Below, piece after piece: positions 53,596 through 63,335 of a DNA stretch of 64,000 bases (its first letter is position 1; the number at the start of each line of letters is the position of its first letter). The notes beneath the pieces were generated by a model. It was not told the DNA's origin and did no database searches. It worked only from the letters and a program-made list of their open reading frames with translations. The DNA is taken from NCBI RefSeq assembly GCF_003269065.1, contig NZ_QLTA01000022.1:1-64000 (forward strand). Reading direction: 5' to 3'. The stretch comes from Paracidovorax anthurii. GTDB lineage: Bacteria > Pseudomonadota > Gammaproteobacteria > Burkholderiales > Burkholderiaceae_C. Both the position numbers and the translations under genes were made by a program.

Positions 53596-54051
53596 TCACC
53601 CCCGCGCCCCGGGCTCGATCCGCAGCGGGATCGTCACCGGCCCGTCGTTGACGAGGTGCACCTGCATCTCGGCCGCGAAGCGGCCCGTTTCCACCACCGG
53701 GTGCAGCGCGCGGGCCCGTGCCACGAAGTGGTCGTAGAGCCGCCGCCCCTCGTCCGGCGCGGCCGCCTGCGTGAAGCTCGGGCGGTTGCCGCCGCGCGTG
53801 TCGGCCGCCAGCGTGAACTGGCTCACCAGCAGCAGACCGCCGCCCACGTCCTGCACGCTGCGGTTCATCTTGCCGGCCTCGTCCTGGAAGATGCGCAGCT
53901 TGAGCATCTTGGCCAGCAGGCGCTCGGCCTCGGGCTCGCCGTCGCCGCGCTCGGCGCAGACCAGCACCAGCAGGCCCGCGCCGATGCGGCCCGCGACCTC
54001 GCCGTCGATCTCCACGCGCGCCTCGCGCACGCGCTGCAGCACGCTCATCAT
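53596..54051 (-). CDS. dtd: D-aminoacyl-tRNA deacylase
   Basis: Removes D-amino acids and glycine mischarged on tRNA. 151 residues with the signature [17 protein letters not shown] and the cis-Gly-Pro motif NDGPVTI. Begins [13 protein letters not shown]; the second Met (54048) is equally possible. Overlaps the CDF gene stop by four bases. Confidence 0.95.
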   Translation of the reverse strand: MMSVLQRVREARVEIDGEVAGRIGAGLLVLVCAERGDGEPEAERLLAKMLKLRIFQDEAGKMNRSVQDVGGGLLLVSQFTLAADTRGGNRPSFTQAAAPDEGRRLYDHFVARARALHPVVETGRFAAEMQVHLVNDGPVTIPLRIEPGARG

Positions 54052-54962
54052 GTCCGGGGTTCCTTGTCGTCTTCCATGGGGGTGGCCACGGCTTCCATGC
54101 CCGAGGGCAGCAGCTCGATCGTCGCGCGCAGGCCGGGCACGGCCTCCACCAGCGCCTGCTCCACGGCGGCGCGCAGGCGCGCGGCCTCCGACAGGCGCCA
54201 GTCGCCGGGCACGTGCATGTGCAGGGCCACGTGGCTGCGCTGGCCGGCGCGGCGCGTGGCCACGTGGTTGAAGCGCACGCCGGGCTGGCGCCGGGCGAAG
54301 TCCGCGAGCGCGCCGTCGATGGCTGCGCGCTCCTGCGGCTCCAGCGCCTCGTCCATCAGGCCCTGCGCGGCCTGCCAGACGAGGTGCACGCCCTCGCGCG
54401 CGATGTTGAGCGCCACGGCGATGGCCACCACCGGGTCGAGCCAGAGCCAGCCCGTGGCCATCACGCCGAGGATGCCGACCACCACGCCGGCCGAGGTCCA
54501 GACGTCGGTGAGCAGGTGCCGGGCATCGCCCTCCAGCGCCACGGAGCGGTGCGCGCGCGCCGAGCGCAGCATGAGCCAGGCCAGCAGCCCGTTGAGCCCC
54601 GAGCTGGCCACCGACAGCGCCAGCCCCCAGCCGAGCTGCATGAGGGGCTCGGGCGCGAAGAGGCGCAGCACCGACGCCCAGAGGATGGCCAGGGCCGCGC
54701 CCAGCACGAGGATGCCCTCGAAGCCCGAGGAGAAGTACTCGGCCTTGTGGTGGCCGAACGGATGGCTGCCGTCGGCCGGGCGCTGCGCCACCGCGACCAT
54801 CATCAGCGCGAACACCGCGCCCGCGAGGTTCACGAAGGACTCCAGCGCGTCCGAGAGCAGCCCGACGGAGCCCGTCAGGTGCCAGGCCGTGCCCTTGAGG
54901 ACGATGGTGACCCCGGCCACGGCGACCGAGATCCACAGCAGGTTGCGCGGCGCGAGCGGCAT
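54048..54962 (-). CDS. cation diffusion facilitator (zinc/iron exporter)
   Basis: Proton-coupled divalent-metal antiporter of 304 residues with six transmembrane helices. Metal-site residues appear in [13 protein letters not shown] (TM2 region) and HLLTDVWTS (TM5 region), and [13 protein letters not shown] is the typical interhelical His motif. A C-terminal cytosolic domain (about 205-290) follows. Translationally coupled to dtd. Confidence 0.93.
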   Translation of the reverse strand: MPLAPRNLLWISVAVAGVTIVLKGTAWHLTGSVGLLSDALESFVNLAGAVFALMMVAVAQRPADGSHPFGHHKAEYFSSGFEGILVLGAALAILWASVLRLFAPEPLMQLGWGLALSVASSGLNGLLAWLMLRSARAHRSVALEGDARHLLTDVWTSAGVVVGILGVMATGWLWLDPVVAIAVALNIAREGVHLVWQAAQGLMDEALEPQERAAIDGALADFARRQPGVRFNHVATRRAGQRSHVALHMHVPGDWRLSEAARLRAAVEQALVEAVPGLRATIELLPSGMEAVATPMEDDKEPRT

Positions 54963-55063
54963 CGGGGCAATCTCCAGGTAGGCGATGGCGGCAGCGCCGC
55001 GGACGGATCAGGCCGCGATTCTGCCCCAGCGGCCGCCGCCACCGCCCTGCGCCGCCGGCGGCT

Positions 55064-55891
55064 TCAGGCGTAGAGCTGCGCGGCGCGGCGGCGCGCGGCC
55101 TCGGCGGCTTCGGCGCCGAGCGCGGCCGCCACGGGCTCGAAGACCGCTCCGTAGGCCGGCTGGGCGCCCTCGGGGAACGAGGTATGCGGCCAGTCCGAGC
55201 CCCACACCATGCGCTGCGGCATGCAACGCGCCACGCGCTCGATGTGCGCGTGCAGCAGGCCGTAGGGGTGCGGCGCGCGCAGCCGGTACCAGCCCGAGAG
55301 CTTGATCCACGCGCCCTGGTCCGCCAGTTGCTCCAGGTGGCCCCAGGCCGCGTCGCCGGCGGGCAGCTCGGCGTGCAGGCCCGCCAGGTGGTCGAGCACG
55401 CAGCCGACGCCGCTGCCCGCATGCCAGGCCGCGATGCGCTCCAGGTGCTCGGGCGCGGCGTACCACTGCACGTGCCAGCCGCGCCCTCGCAGGCGCGGCG
55501 CGAGCGCATCCAGGTCCTGCGGCCCGTTGCCCACGGGCGAGACGAGGTTGAAGCGCACGCCGCGCACGCCCAGCGCATGCATGCGGTCCAGCTCCGCGTC
55601 GGCGATGCCGCCGTCCACCACGGCCACGCCGCGGTGCACGCCGGGGCGCGCGGCCAGCGCCTGGAGCATCACGGTGTTGTCGGTGCCGTAGACGCTGGGC
55701 TGCACGAGCACGAGGCGCCCCACGCCGTGCGCGGCCGCCAGCGCCTCGATGCGTTCGAGCGGCTGGTGCGCCGGCCGGTAGTGCCCGGGCTGGGTGGGCG
55801 CGGCGCCGTCGAACACGTGCACGTGCGCGTCCCAGCGCGCGGCGGCGTCCGCCCCGGCGGCGGGCGGCGGTGCGGAGTGCGGGGCCGCCAT
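55064..55891 (-). CDS. amidohydrolase family 2 (2-pyrone-4,6-dicarboxylate lactonase-like)
   Basis: TIM-barrel hydrolase of 275 residues. Metal motif [26 protein letters not shown], and a late WGSDWPH with the catalytic Asp. Such enzymes hydrolyse lactones or carboxy-lactones in aromatic breakdown. It starts six bases after the Bug-family gene, forming one unit with it and the GntR gene. The last 100 bases before 55064 hold nothing clear. Confidence 0.88.
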   Translation of the reverse strand: MAAPHSAPPPAAGADAAARWDAHVHVFDGAAPTQPGHYRPAHQPLERIEALAAAHGVGRLVLVQPSVYGTDNTVMLQALAARPGVHRGVAVVDGGIADAELDRMHALGVRGVRFNLVSPVGNGPQDLDALAPRLRGRGWHVQWYAAPEHLERIAAWHAGSGVGCVLDHLAGLHAELPAGDAAWGHLEQLADQGAWIKLSGWYRLRAPHPYGLLHAHIERVARCMPQRMVWGSDWPHTSFPEGAQPAYGAVFEPVAAALGAEAAEAARRRAAQLYA

Positions 55892-55896
55892 GCGGA

Positions 55897-56910
55897 TCAG
55901 CCCACCGAGATGTTGCGCTCGCGCACCACCTTGGCCCACTGCGCCTGCTGCGCCTGGATGAACTTGCCGGCGCTGGCCTGCGAGGCATCGGCGAACACGT
56001 CGCCGCCCAGCGCGCGCACGCGGGCCAGCACCTCGGGATCGGCCAGCGCGCGGCGGACGGCGTTCACCAGCAGGGCCTTCGTGTCGGCCGGCAGGCCGGC
56101 CGGCGCCATCACCGGGTTCCACTCCAGCACCTCGTACTGCTTCACGCCCGCCTCGGCCATGGTGGGCACCTCGGGCAGCGAGCGCGCGCGCACCGGCGCG
56201 GTGACGGCCAGCGCGCGCAGCTTGCCCGACTGGATGTGGCCCAGCGCCGAGGCCACGTTGGCGAAGAAGAGCGGCACCTGCCCGCCCATCACGTCGTTCA
56301 TGGCCGGGCCGCCCCCGCGGTAGGGGATGTGCACCAGGCCCACGCCCGCGCGCTCTTCGAACAGCGCGCCGGCCAGATGCTGGGCCGAGCCGTTGCCCGA
56401 GGAAGCATAGGCGATGTCGCCCGGGCGCTCCTTGGCCATGCGGATCACGTCCTGCACCGTGCGCGCCGGAAAGCCCGCCGAGCACACCAGCACGTTCGGG
56501 AAGGTGGCCAGCACCGCCAGCGGCGTGAACGACTTCTGGATGTCGTAGGCCATCTTGGGATAGAGCGCGGGGTTCACCGCGAACGAGGAGGCGTCCACCA
56601 GCAGCGTGGTGCCGTCCGGCGTGGCGCGCGCCACGAAGGCGCCGGCGATCTGGCCGCTGGCGCCGGGCTTGTTGTCCACCACCACGCTCTGGCCCAGCGC
56701 CTCGCCCATGCGCGGCGCGAGGATGCGGGCCATGAGGTCGGCGCCGCCGCCGGCGGGGTAGGAGACCACCAGGGTGATCGGGCGGCCGCCCGCGACGGGG
56801 GCGGCGTGGCCGGCCGTCCAGGGCGCGGCGAGCGCGGAGGCGGCGGCGCCCAGCACGAAGCCTCGGCGCGAGAGGGTGGAGCCGGCGTGCGGCAGGGATG
56901 CATCGGTCAT
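55897..56910 (-). CDS. Bug/TctC-family periplasmic binding protein
   Basis: Extracytoplasmic receptor of 337 residues. Twin-arginine-like signal (STLSRRGFVLGAAASALA), then ITLVVSYPAGGGADLMARIL, IAGAFVARATPDGTTLL, YASSGNGSAQHLAGALFE, HIPYRGGGPAMNDVMGGQVPLFF, and EWNPVMAPAG. Comamonads have dozens of these, mostly for carboxylates. No tctAB membrane genes are near. Coupled to the amidohydrolase gene, so its ligand is probably that enzyme's substrate or a precursor. Confidence 0.92.
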   Translation of the reverse strand: MTDASLPHAGSTLSRRGFVLGAAASALAAPWTAGHAAPVAGGRPITLVVSYPAGGGADLMARILAPRMGEALGQSVVVDNKPGASGQIAGAFVARATPDGTTLLVDASSFAVNPALYPKMAYDIQKSFTPLAVLATFPNVLVCSAGFPARTVQDVIRMAKERPGDIAYASSGNGSAQHLAGALFEERAGVGLVHIPYRGGGPAMNDVMGGQVPLFFANVASALGHIQSGKLRALAVTAPVRARSLPEVPTMAEAGVKQYEVLEWNPVMAPAGLPADTKALLVNAVRRALADPEVLARVRALGGDVFADASQASAGKFIQAQQAQWAKVVRERNISVG

Positions 56911-56932
56911 GGTGCGGTCTCCTTTGGGCGGA

Positions 56933-57676
56933 TCAGGTCAGGGTGACGGTGTAGTGAAAGGCGTGGGCATCGCCGCGCGTGACGCGCCACTCGACGCAGC
57001 GGCCCGAGAAATCCATGGCGCGGCGCGTGACCACCGCGCAGGGGTGGCCCGCCTGCAGCCCCAGCGCCCGCGCCTGCGGGGCCGTGAGCATGCCGAAGCC
57101 GATGTCGTCCACCGCGCGCTGGATGTGCACGCCGCAGCGGCTGGCATAGAAGGGGTAGAGCAGCGCGTCCCAGGCGCCGGGGTCCTCGCCCTCCAGCGCG
57201 CCGAAGAGGTCCGCCGGCAGCCAGATCTGCTCGGACAGGCAGGGCTCGCCGTCGATCAGGCGCAGGCGCTGCACCCGCAGGGCGCTTGCGCCCGTGGCCA
57301 GGCCCAGGGCCTGCGCGGCGGCGGCCGGCGCGGCCATGCGCCGGCACGAGAGCACGCGCGAGGCCGGCTCGTCCCCGCGGCCGTCCCCGAAGCGGAAGAA
57401 GCGCAGCATCGACGCGCCCGCGATGCCGCTGCGCACGAAGGTGCCGCGCCCATGGATGCGCTCGATCAGCCCCTGGTCCACCAGCAGCTCCAGCGCGCGG
57501 CGCAGCGTGCCCAGGGCCACGCCGTGCTCGGCCGCCAGCGCCTGCTCGGCCGGCAGCGCCGAGCCGGGCGGCCATTCGCCGCGCACCACGCGGTGGCGCA
57601 GCATTTCGGCCAGCGCCGCGTAGCGCGCCAGCCCGGGCTGGTCCTGCGCCACGCCCAATGCGATCACCTTGGCCAT
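56933..57676 (-). CDS. GntR-family regulator (HutC/UTRA type)
   Basis: A 247-residue repressor type: winged helix-turn-helix (about 20-85: PALAEMLRHRVVRGEWPPGSALPAEQALAAEHGVALGTLRRAL-like), then a UTRA ligand domain (about 100-245). ATG 57676 is supported by GAGGAG eight bases upstream. CTAGA-N10-TCTAG overlaps the upstream edge of the ribosome site, a likely autoregulatory operator. It sits between two Bug-family genes and probably controls them and the amidohydrolase. Confidence 0.92.
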   Translation of the reverse strand: MAKVIALGVAQDQPGLARYAALAEMLRHRVVRGEWPPGSALPAEQALAAEHGVALGTLRRALELLVDQGLIERIHGRGTFVRSGIAGASMLRFFRFGDGRGDEPASRVLSCRRMAAPAAAAQALGLATGASALRVQRLRLIDGEPCLSEQIWLPADLFGALEGEDPGAWDALLYPFYASRCGVHIQRAVDDIGFGMLTAPQARALGLQAGHPCAVVTRRAMDFSGRCVEWRVTRGDAHAFHYTVTLT

Positions 57677-57689
57677 CAGCTCTACTCCT

Positions 57690-57709
57690 CTAGATGACTC
57701 GGAGTCTAG
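57690..57709. promoter_or_regulatory. GntR operator candidate
   Basis: CTAGA (57690-57694) and TCTAG (57705-57709) form a 5-bp-arm palindrome with 10 bases between, directly upstream of the Shine-Dalgarno of the GntR gene. Confidence 0.45.
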
Positions 57710-57793
57710 CCGATGGCGCAAGGGAGGCCGGCCCGATCCCCCCGCGGAGTGCCAGGGAACCGTGCCGGAACGTGATCGCTAACGCTTCTTTTA

Positions 57794-57804
57794 GAACGTG
57801 CTCA
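57794..57804 (-). repeat. stop-proximal repeat D, short copy
   Basis: TTTTAGAACGTG followed directly by CTCA, the stop region of the Bug-family gene. It resembles copies 1 and 2 lacking the TTCACGAT block. Confidence 0.4.
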
Positions 57805-58815
57805 GGACGCCGCCTGGATCTTGCGCGCCGTGATGACGCGCCGCCACTGCACCTGCTGGGCCTTGATGAAGCCCGAGGCGAGGCCGTCGGTATGGTTGGG
57901 GAACACCTCGCCGCCCATGGCCTGCACGCGCGCCACCACCTCGCGGTTGTCCATGGCCTGCTGCAGGGCCTTGGCGAGGCGCTCGCGCTCGGCCGCCGGG
58001 GTGGCCGCGGGCGCGAGCAGGGGGTTCCACTCCAGCACCTCGTAGTTCGGCACGCCCGCCTCGGCCATCGAGGGCACCTGCGGCAGCGCCTTGCTGCGCC
58101 GCCGCGTGGTCACGGCCAGGGGCCGCAGCCGGCCCGCCTGGACATGCTCGCGCGTGGAGGCCACGTTGCCGAAGAAGAGCGGCACCTTGCCCGCCACCAC
58201 GTCGGCCATGGCCGGGCCGCCACCCTTGTAGGCCACGTGGCGCAGCTGCGTCTGCGTGAGGTCCTCGAAAAGCGCCCCGGCCAGGTGCTGCGCCGAGCCC
58301 ACGCCCGAGGAGGCGTAGGCGATGCCGTCGGGCTCCGCCTTGGCCATGCGGATGAGGTCCGCCACGTTCGCCGCCTTGAACGACGGATGGCACAGCAGCA
58401 CGTTGGGAAAGATCGCGAGCACGCCGATGGCCGTGAACGCGCGGTCGCTGTCGTAGGGCAGCCGGGGGAACAGCGAGGGATTGACCGCGAACGACGAGGC
58501 ATCGAGCAGCAGCGTGCGCCCGTCGGGCGCGGCTGCGGCCACGCGGGCGGCCGCGAGCTGCCCGCTCTCGCCGGGCAGGTTCTCGACCGCCACCGGCCGG
58601 CCCAGCGCGTCCGAGAGGCGCGGCGCCAGCAGCCGCGCCATCAGGTCGGCCCCGCCGCCGGCGGGGTACGACACCACCAGCGTGACGGGCGGGCCGCCCG
58701 GCGCCGCGGCGCGCAACGCCGGCGCGGTGCCCAGCGCGGCGGCGCCGGCGCAGGCCTGCAGGAAACGGCGGCGCGGTGCGCCCGCGCCCTGGTTCACGTG
58801 ATCGCTATCGTTCAT
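57802..58815 (-). CDS. Bug/TctC-family periplasmic binding protein, second copy
   Basis: A 337-residue paralogue of the Bug protein at 55.9 kb, the closest relative in the window (LLLDASSFAVNPSLFP versus LLVDASSFAVNPALYP; SSGVGSAQHLAGALFE; EVLEWNPLLAPA). Signal APRRRFLQACAGAAALG with a Tat-like Arg run. It is transcribed toward the GntR gene. The two receptors may share a ligand class. Repeat B lies between it and dbpA. Confidence 0.92.
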   Translation of the reverse strand: MNDSDHVNQGAGAPRRRFLQACAGAAALGTAPALRAAAPGGPPVTLVVSYPAGGGADLMARLLAPRLSDALGRPVAVENLPGESGQLAAARVAAAAPDGRTLLLDASSFAVNPSLFPRLPYDSDRAFTAIGVLAIFPNVLLCHPSFKAANVADLIRMAKAEPDGIAYASSGVGSAQHLAGALFEDLTQTQLRHVAYKGGGPAMADVVAGKVPLFFGNVASTREHVQAGRLRPLAVTTRRRSKALPQVPSMAEAGVPNYEVLEWNPLLAPAATPAAERERLAKALQQAMDNREVVARVQAMGGEVFPNHTDGLASGFIKAQQVQWRRVITARKIQAAS

Positions 58816-58872
58816 GGTCAACACCCCTTCTCCTTGGTTCGTCGTTATTTCCCGCAGGTGCGGGGCCATGTC

Positions 58873-58977
58873 ATACGGATTCGCCATCGAAGAGAGCACA
58901 CGGCGCGAAGCCGCAGACAGTGCTGCAGCACGGCCAGGCGAAGCAACGCAGTGGTCTTCTTGATGGCGAAGCCGTAT
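58873..58977. repeat. dispersed repeat B, copy 2, with terminal inverted repeats
   Basis: A 105-bp element bounded by ATACGGATTCGCC and GGCGAAGCCGTAT (12 of 13 pair). Interior blocks are the same as at 9424-9530. Its right end again forms the stop codon of the minus-strand neighbour (dbpA). Confidence 0.75.
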
Positions 58978-60404
58978 CACTCGTCCTCGACCAGCCGCGC
59001 CTTCACGGTCTTGCCCTTCACCCGGCCGGCCGAGAGGCGCTGCGCCACCTGCCGGGCGATGCCGCGCTCCACGGCCACGTAGGTGGAGAACTCGTTCACG
59101 TTGATCTTGCCCACCTGCTCGCGCGTGAAACCCATCTCGCCCGTGAGCGCACCCAGCACGTCGCCGGCGCGGATCTTCTCCTTGCGCCCGCCGATGATCT
59201 GGATGGTGGCCATGGGCGGCTCCAGCGGCCCGCCGGGCGCGGGCGTGAGTTCGGCGAGCGGATGCCACTGCGAGGGGCGGCCCTGCAGCACCTCGATCTT
59301 GCCCACGTTGCCCATCTCGGGCAGGCTCGCGAGGCTGAGGGCCAGGCCCTCGGCGTCGGCGCGGCCCGTGCGGCCGATGCGGTGGATGTGCACCTCCGGG
59401 TCGGGCGTCACGTCCACATTGATCACGGCCTGCAGCTGCGCGATGTCGATGCCGCGCGCGGCCACGTCGGTGGCCACGAGCACGCTGCAGCTGCGGTTGG
59501 CGAAGCGCACCAGCACCTGGTCGCGCTCGCGCTGCTCCAGCTCGCCGTAGAGGGCCAGCGCGCTGAAGCCCTGCGCGCGCAGCACCTCCACGAGGTCGCG
59601 GCACTGCTGCTTGGTGTTGCAGAAGGCGATGGTGGATTCGGGCCGGAAATGGTTCAGCAGCTGCGAGACGGCATGCAGGCGCTGGCGCTCCTCCACCTCG
59701 TACCAGCGCTGCTCGATCTTGGCCGCGCCGTGCTGCGCCTGCACGGCGATGCGCTGGGGCTCCTTCATGAACTGCCGCGCGAGCCGCTCGATGCCCTCCG
59801 GGTAGGTGGCCGAGAAGAGCAGCGTCTGGCGCGCGGCCGGGCAGCGGCGCGCCACCTGGGCGATGTCGTCGAAGAAGCCCATGTCGAGCATGCGATCGGC
59901 CTCGTCGAGCACCAGCGTGCCCAGCGCCTCCAGGTCCAGCGTGCCGCGCTCCAGGTGGTCCATCACGCGGCCGGGCGTGCCCACCACCACGTGGGCGCCG
60001 TGCTCCAGGCTCGCCGCCTGCCCGCGCAGCGGCACGCCGCCGCACAACGTCACCACCTTGATGTTCTCCTGCGCGCGCGCCAGCCGGCGGATCTCGGTCG
60101 TCACCTGGTCGGCCAGCTCGCGCGTGGGGCACAGCACCAGCGCCTGCACGGCGAAACGGCGCGGGTTCAGGCGCTCCAGCAGCGCCAGGCCGAAGGCGGC
60201 CGTCTTGCCGCTGCCGGTGCTGGCCTGGGCGATCAGGTCGCGGCCCAGCAGGGCGGGCGGCAGGCTGGCCGCCTGGATGGGGGTCATGCGGTCGTAGCCG
60301 AGCTGCCGCAGGTTGGCCAGCGCCTCGGGCGCGAGCCCGAGCGTGTCGAACCCGGCGGGCGTGGCGGTGGCGGCGGCCGACGGGGAAGGGGAAGAGGATT
60401 GCAT
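58977..60404 (-). CDS. dbpA: ATP-dependent RNA helicase DbpA
   Basis: DEAD-box helicase acting on 23S rRNA in large-subunit assembly. 475 residues; Q motif LRQLGYDRMTPIQAASLP, ASTGSGKTAAFG, VLDEADRMLD, SATYP, HRIGRTGRA, and a C-terminal DbpA RNA-binding domain (about 395-470: ATIQIIGGRKEKIRAGDVLGALTGEMGF) that binds hairpin 92. The ATG at 60404 follows a Ser/Pro-rich leader. Stop codon formed at repeat B. Confidence 0.94.
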   Translation of the reverse strand: MQSSSPSPSAAATATPAGFDTLGLAPEALANLRQLGYDRMTPIQAASLPPALLGRDLIAQASTGSGKTAAFGLALLERLNPRRFAVQALVLCPTRELADQVTTEIRRLARAQENIKVVTLCGGVPLRGQAASLEHGAHVVVGTPGRVMDHLERGTLDLEALGTLVLDEADRMLDMGFFDDIAQVARRCPAARQTLLFSATYPEGIERLARQFMKEPQRIAVQAQHGAAKIEQRWYEVEERQRLHAVSQLLNHFRPESTIAFCNTKQQCRDLVEVLRAQGFSALALYGELEQRERDQVLVRFANRSCSVLVATDVAARGIDIAQLQAVINVDVTPDPEVHIHRIGRTGRADAEGLALSLASLPEMGNVGKIEVLQGRPSQWHPLAELTPAPGGPLEPPMATIQIIGGRKEKIRAGDVLGALTGEMGFTREQVGKINVNEFSTYVAVERGIARQVAQRLSAGRVKGKTVKARLVEDE

Positions 60405-60493
60405 CGCCCGATTATCCCGGCCGCGCCCCGCCCGGAGGCGGCCGCCGGGGCATGGCTTTCGGAATCGTCCCGCCGGGCGTGGACAATAGCCCC

Positions 60494-61975
60494 ATGGCCC
60501 AGACCCCAGAATTCACCGAGCCCACCTTCCACACCGATCCCGCCGAGGCGCTGGCCCAGGTCCAGCGCATCTACCAGGAGCAGATCGGCCACCTGCGCGA
60601 GGCCATGCAGCGCTTCGTGGCCGGCGAGACGCCCTCCAGCCACGTGCGGGCGTTCTACCCCTTCGTGCGGGTGCAGACCACCACGGTGGCCCGCGCGGCC
60701 ACGCAGCTCGCCTACGGCTTCGTCGAGGGCCCGGGCCGCTACGAAACCACCCTCACCCGCCCCGACCTCTTCGCGCGCTATTACGCCGAGCAGTTCCGCC
60801 TGCTGCGCGCCAGCCACAACGTGGAGCTGGAGGTGGGCATCAGCAACCACCCGATCCCGATCCACTTCTCGTTCGCCGAGCACGACCACATCGAGGGCAC
60901 GCTCTCCGCGCAGCGCCGCATGCTCATGCGCGACGTGTTCGACCTGCCCGACCTCGCGGCCATGGACGACGGCATCGCCAACGGCACCTGGGAGCCGCGC
61001 GCGGGGGAAGCGCAGCCGCTGTCGCTCTTCACCGCGCCGCGCGTGGACTATTCGCTGCACCGCCTGCGCCACTACACGGGCACGGCGCCCGAGTGGTTCC
61101 AGAACTTCGTGCTGTTCACCAACTACCAGTTCTACATCGACGAGTTCGTGCGCCTGGGCCATGCCGAGATGGCCAACCCGGACAGCGAATACGTGGCCTT
61201 CATCGAGCCGGGCAACGTGGTCACGCGCCGCACGGGCCTGCCCTCCCAGCCCGGCGACGACCTGGGCGCGCCGCCGCCGCGCCTGCCGCAGATGCCGGCC
61301 TACCACCTCGTGCGCGCCGACAAGAGCGGCACCACCATGGTCAACATCGGCGTGGGCCCCTCCAACGCCAAGACCATCACCGACCACATCGCCGTGCTGC
61401 GCCCCCACGCCTGGATGATGCTGGGCCACTGCGCGGGCCTGCGCAACAGCCAGCAGCTGGGCGACTACGTGCTGGCCCACGCCTACGTGCGCGAGGACCA
61501 CGTGCTCGACGAGGAGCTGCCCCTGTGGGTGCCGATCCCGGCGCTGGCCGAGATCCAGCTCGCGCTGCAGCAGGCCGTGGCCGACGTGACCCAGGTGCCC
61601 GAGGCCGACCTCAAGCGCTTCATGCGCACCGGCACCGTGGCCAGCACCGACAACCGCAACTGGGAGCTGCTGCCCGACAACATGCCCCAGCGCCGCTTCA
61701 GCCAGAGCCGCGCGGTGGCGCTCGACATGGAGAGCGCAACCATCGCGGCCAACGGCTTCCGCTTCCGCGTGCCCTACGGCACGCTGCTGTGCGTGTCCGA
61801 CAAGCCCCTGCACGGCGAGATCAAGCTGCCCGGCATGGCCAACCACTTCTACCGCGAGCGCGTAGACCAGCATCTGCGCATCGGCATGCGCGCCATCGAC
61901 ATCCTGCGCGCGGGCGGCGTGAGCCGGCTGCACAGCCGCAAGCTGCGCAGCTTCGCGGAGGTGGCGTTCCAATAA
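60494..61975 (+). CDS. amn: AMP nucleosidase
   Basis: Hydrolyses AMP to adenine and ribose-5-phosphate. 493 residues with an N-terminal regulatory domain (about 25-180) and a C-terminal phosphorylase-like domain: MVNIGVGPSNAKTITDHIAVLRPHAWMMLGHCAGLR, ALDMESATIAANGFRFRVPYGTLLCVSDKPLHGEIK, then FYRERVDQHLRIG. ATG 60494 is used; the GTG-type start at 60452 adds 14 unlikely residues. Divergent from dbpA by 89 bases. Confidence 0.95.
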   Translation: MAQTPEFTEPTFHTDPAEALAQVQRIYQEQIGHLREAMQRFVAGETPSSHVRAFYPFVRVQTTTVARAATQLAYGFVEGPGRYETTLTRPDLFARYYAEQFRLLRASHNVELEVGISNHPIPIHFSFAEHDHIEGTLSAQRRMLMRDVFDLPDLAAMDDGIANGTWEPRAGEAQPLSLFTAPRVDYSLHRLRHYTGTAPEWFQNFVLFTNYQFYIDEFVRLGHAEMANPDSEYVAFIEPGNVVTRRTGLPSQPGDDLGAPPPRLPQMPAYHLVRADKSGTTMVNIGVGPSNAKTITDHIAVLRPHAWMMLGHCAGLRNSQQLGDYVLAHAYVREDHVLDEELPLWVPIPALAEIQLALQQAVADVTQVPEADLKRFMRTGTVASTDNRNWELLPDNMPQRRFSQSRAVALDMESATIAANGFRFRVPYGTLLCVSDKPLHGEIKLPGMANHFYRERVDQHLRIGMRAIDILRAGGVSRLHSRKLRSFAEVAFQ

Positions 61976-62047
61976 AGAAGAAGGGGCCGCGCCGGAGCCG
62001 CCCACGGCCGCCCCGCGGCCCTCCTCTCCTGTTTTCGCCCACCGGCC

Positions 62048-63214
62048 ATGGCGCTGGATTTCGTCACGCTGCTGGCCGTCACGGCCACGAACCTGTTCAT
62101 GCTCTCGCTCGCGCTGCCGCTGCTCATGGGGCGCGGCGCGAGCCGGGCCGCGCGCTTCGCGCAGGCCAGCGTGGCCCTGCAGGCGCCGGCCTGGGCGGCG
62201 ATCATCGCCTCCTCCTTCGCGTGGGACCGGGCGCTGTCCACGCTGTCCATCGCCTGCACGGCGGCCGCGCAGTGGGCGCTTTTCACCGCGCTGCAGGAAT
62301 GGCTGGGCCCGCGCCCGGGGCGCCGCTGGGTGCCGTGGCTGGTGGTGGCGATCCCGCTGGGCTACGCGCTGGGGTTCGGCCACTACGCGTTCCGGGTGGG
62401 CTGGTCCAACCTGCTGCTGGCGGTGCTGCTGGCCACGGTGGCGCGCGCCACGCTCGCCCCGCTGCGGCCGGCGCCGGTGCGCTGGCGGCTGCTGCTCTGC
62501 GGCTGCCTCACCACCATGGCCGGCTTCACGGCGGCGCGCGGCGTGCTGGGCGCCTTCACCCACGCCTATCCCAGCTTCCGCACGCCCCACCCGGTGAACC
62601 TGGGCGCGGCCGTGGCCACCAACGTGACCCTGGTGCTCGGCGTGGTCGCGCTGCTGGTGGCCTGGCGCACGGAGGCCGAGCAGAAGCTGCACGCGCTGGC
62701 GACCACGGACGCGCTCACCGGCGCGCTCAATCGCCGGGGTTTCGACGCCCAGGGCCGCGCCCTGCTGTCGCGTGTGCTGCGGCTGCGCCAGCCCCTCACC
62801 GCGCTGATGCTGGACGTGGACCATTTCAAGCAGGTGAACGACACCCACGGCCACGACGCGGGCGACCGCGCGCTCGTGCTCTTCGCCCGGCTGCTGGGCG
62901 AGACGGCGCGCGCCGGCGACATCGTGGGCCGCATGGGCGGCGAGGAATTCGGCGTGCTGCTCCTGCACGCGCCCGGTGAGCCGGCCGCCGAGCGCTTCGA
63001 CCAGCGGCTGCGCGAGCGCCTGGCCGCCGAGAGCCCCGCCACCCTGGGCTTCACGCTCGGCTACAGCGCGGGCGCGGCCACGCTCGACCCGGGTGCGCCA
63101 GCGCAGCCCGCGACCCATCTCTCGGATTTCATGGCGCAGGCCGATGCCGCCCTCTACGCGGCCAAGCGCCGCGGGCGCGGATGCCTCTGCCGGCTGGACG
63201 CGCCCCTGCCGTGA
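62048..63214 (+). CDS. membrane diguanylate cyclase (GGDEF)
   Basis: A 388-residue protein with six hydrophobic segments (about 1-215) and a cytosolic GGDEF domain (about 225-385). Active-site GGEEF (RMGGEEFGVLL), metal Asp in LMLDVDHFKQVNDTHGHDAGD, and an inhibitory RxxD site (RAGD) five residues before GGEEF. All key residues are present, so it should make c-di-GMP. Starts 72 bases after amn. The signal sensed by the membrane part is unknown. Confidence 0.92.
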   Translation: MALDFVTLLAVTATNLFMLSLALPLLMGRGASRAARFAQASVALQAPAWAAIIASSFAWDRALSTLSIACTAAAQWALFTALQEWLGPRPGRRWVPWLVVAIPLGYALGFGHYAFRVGWSNLLLAVLLATVARATLAPLRPAPVRWRLLLCGCLTTMAGFTAARGVLGAFTHAYPSFRTPHPVNLGAAVATNVTLVLGVVALLVAWRTEAEQKLHALATTDALTGALNRRGFDAQGRALLSRVLRLRQPLTALMLDVDHFKQVNDTHGHDAGDRALVLFARLLGETARAGDIVGRMGGEEFGVLLLHAPGEPAAERFDQRLRERLAAESPATLGFTLGYSAGAATLDPGAPAQPATHLSDFMAQADAALYAAKRRGRGCLCRLDAPLP

Positions 63215-63335
63215 GCGATCACCGCCCCATGTATCGAACGGCAAGTTTCTGCAACACACGGCAATAGCGGGCGCCTCCGCCGCCCTGCGTGGATAGCATC
63301 CTGCCGACCCTGGCAACGAGAGGAACACGAACGGC

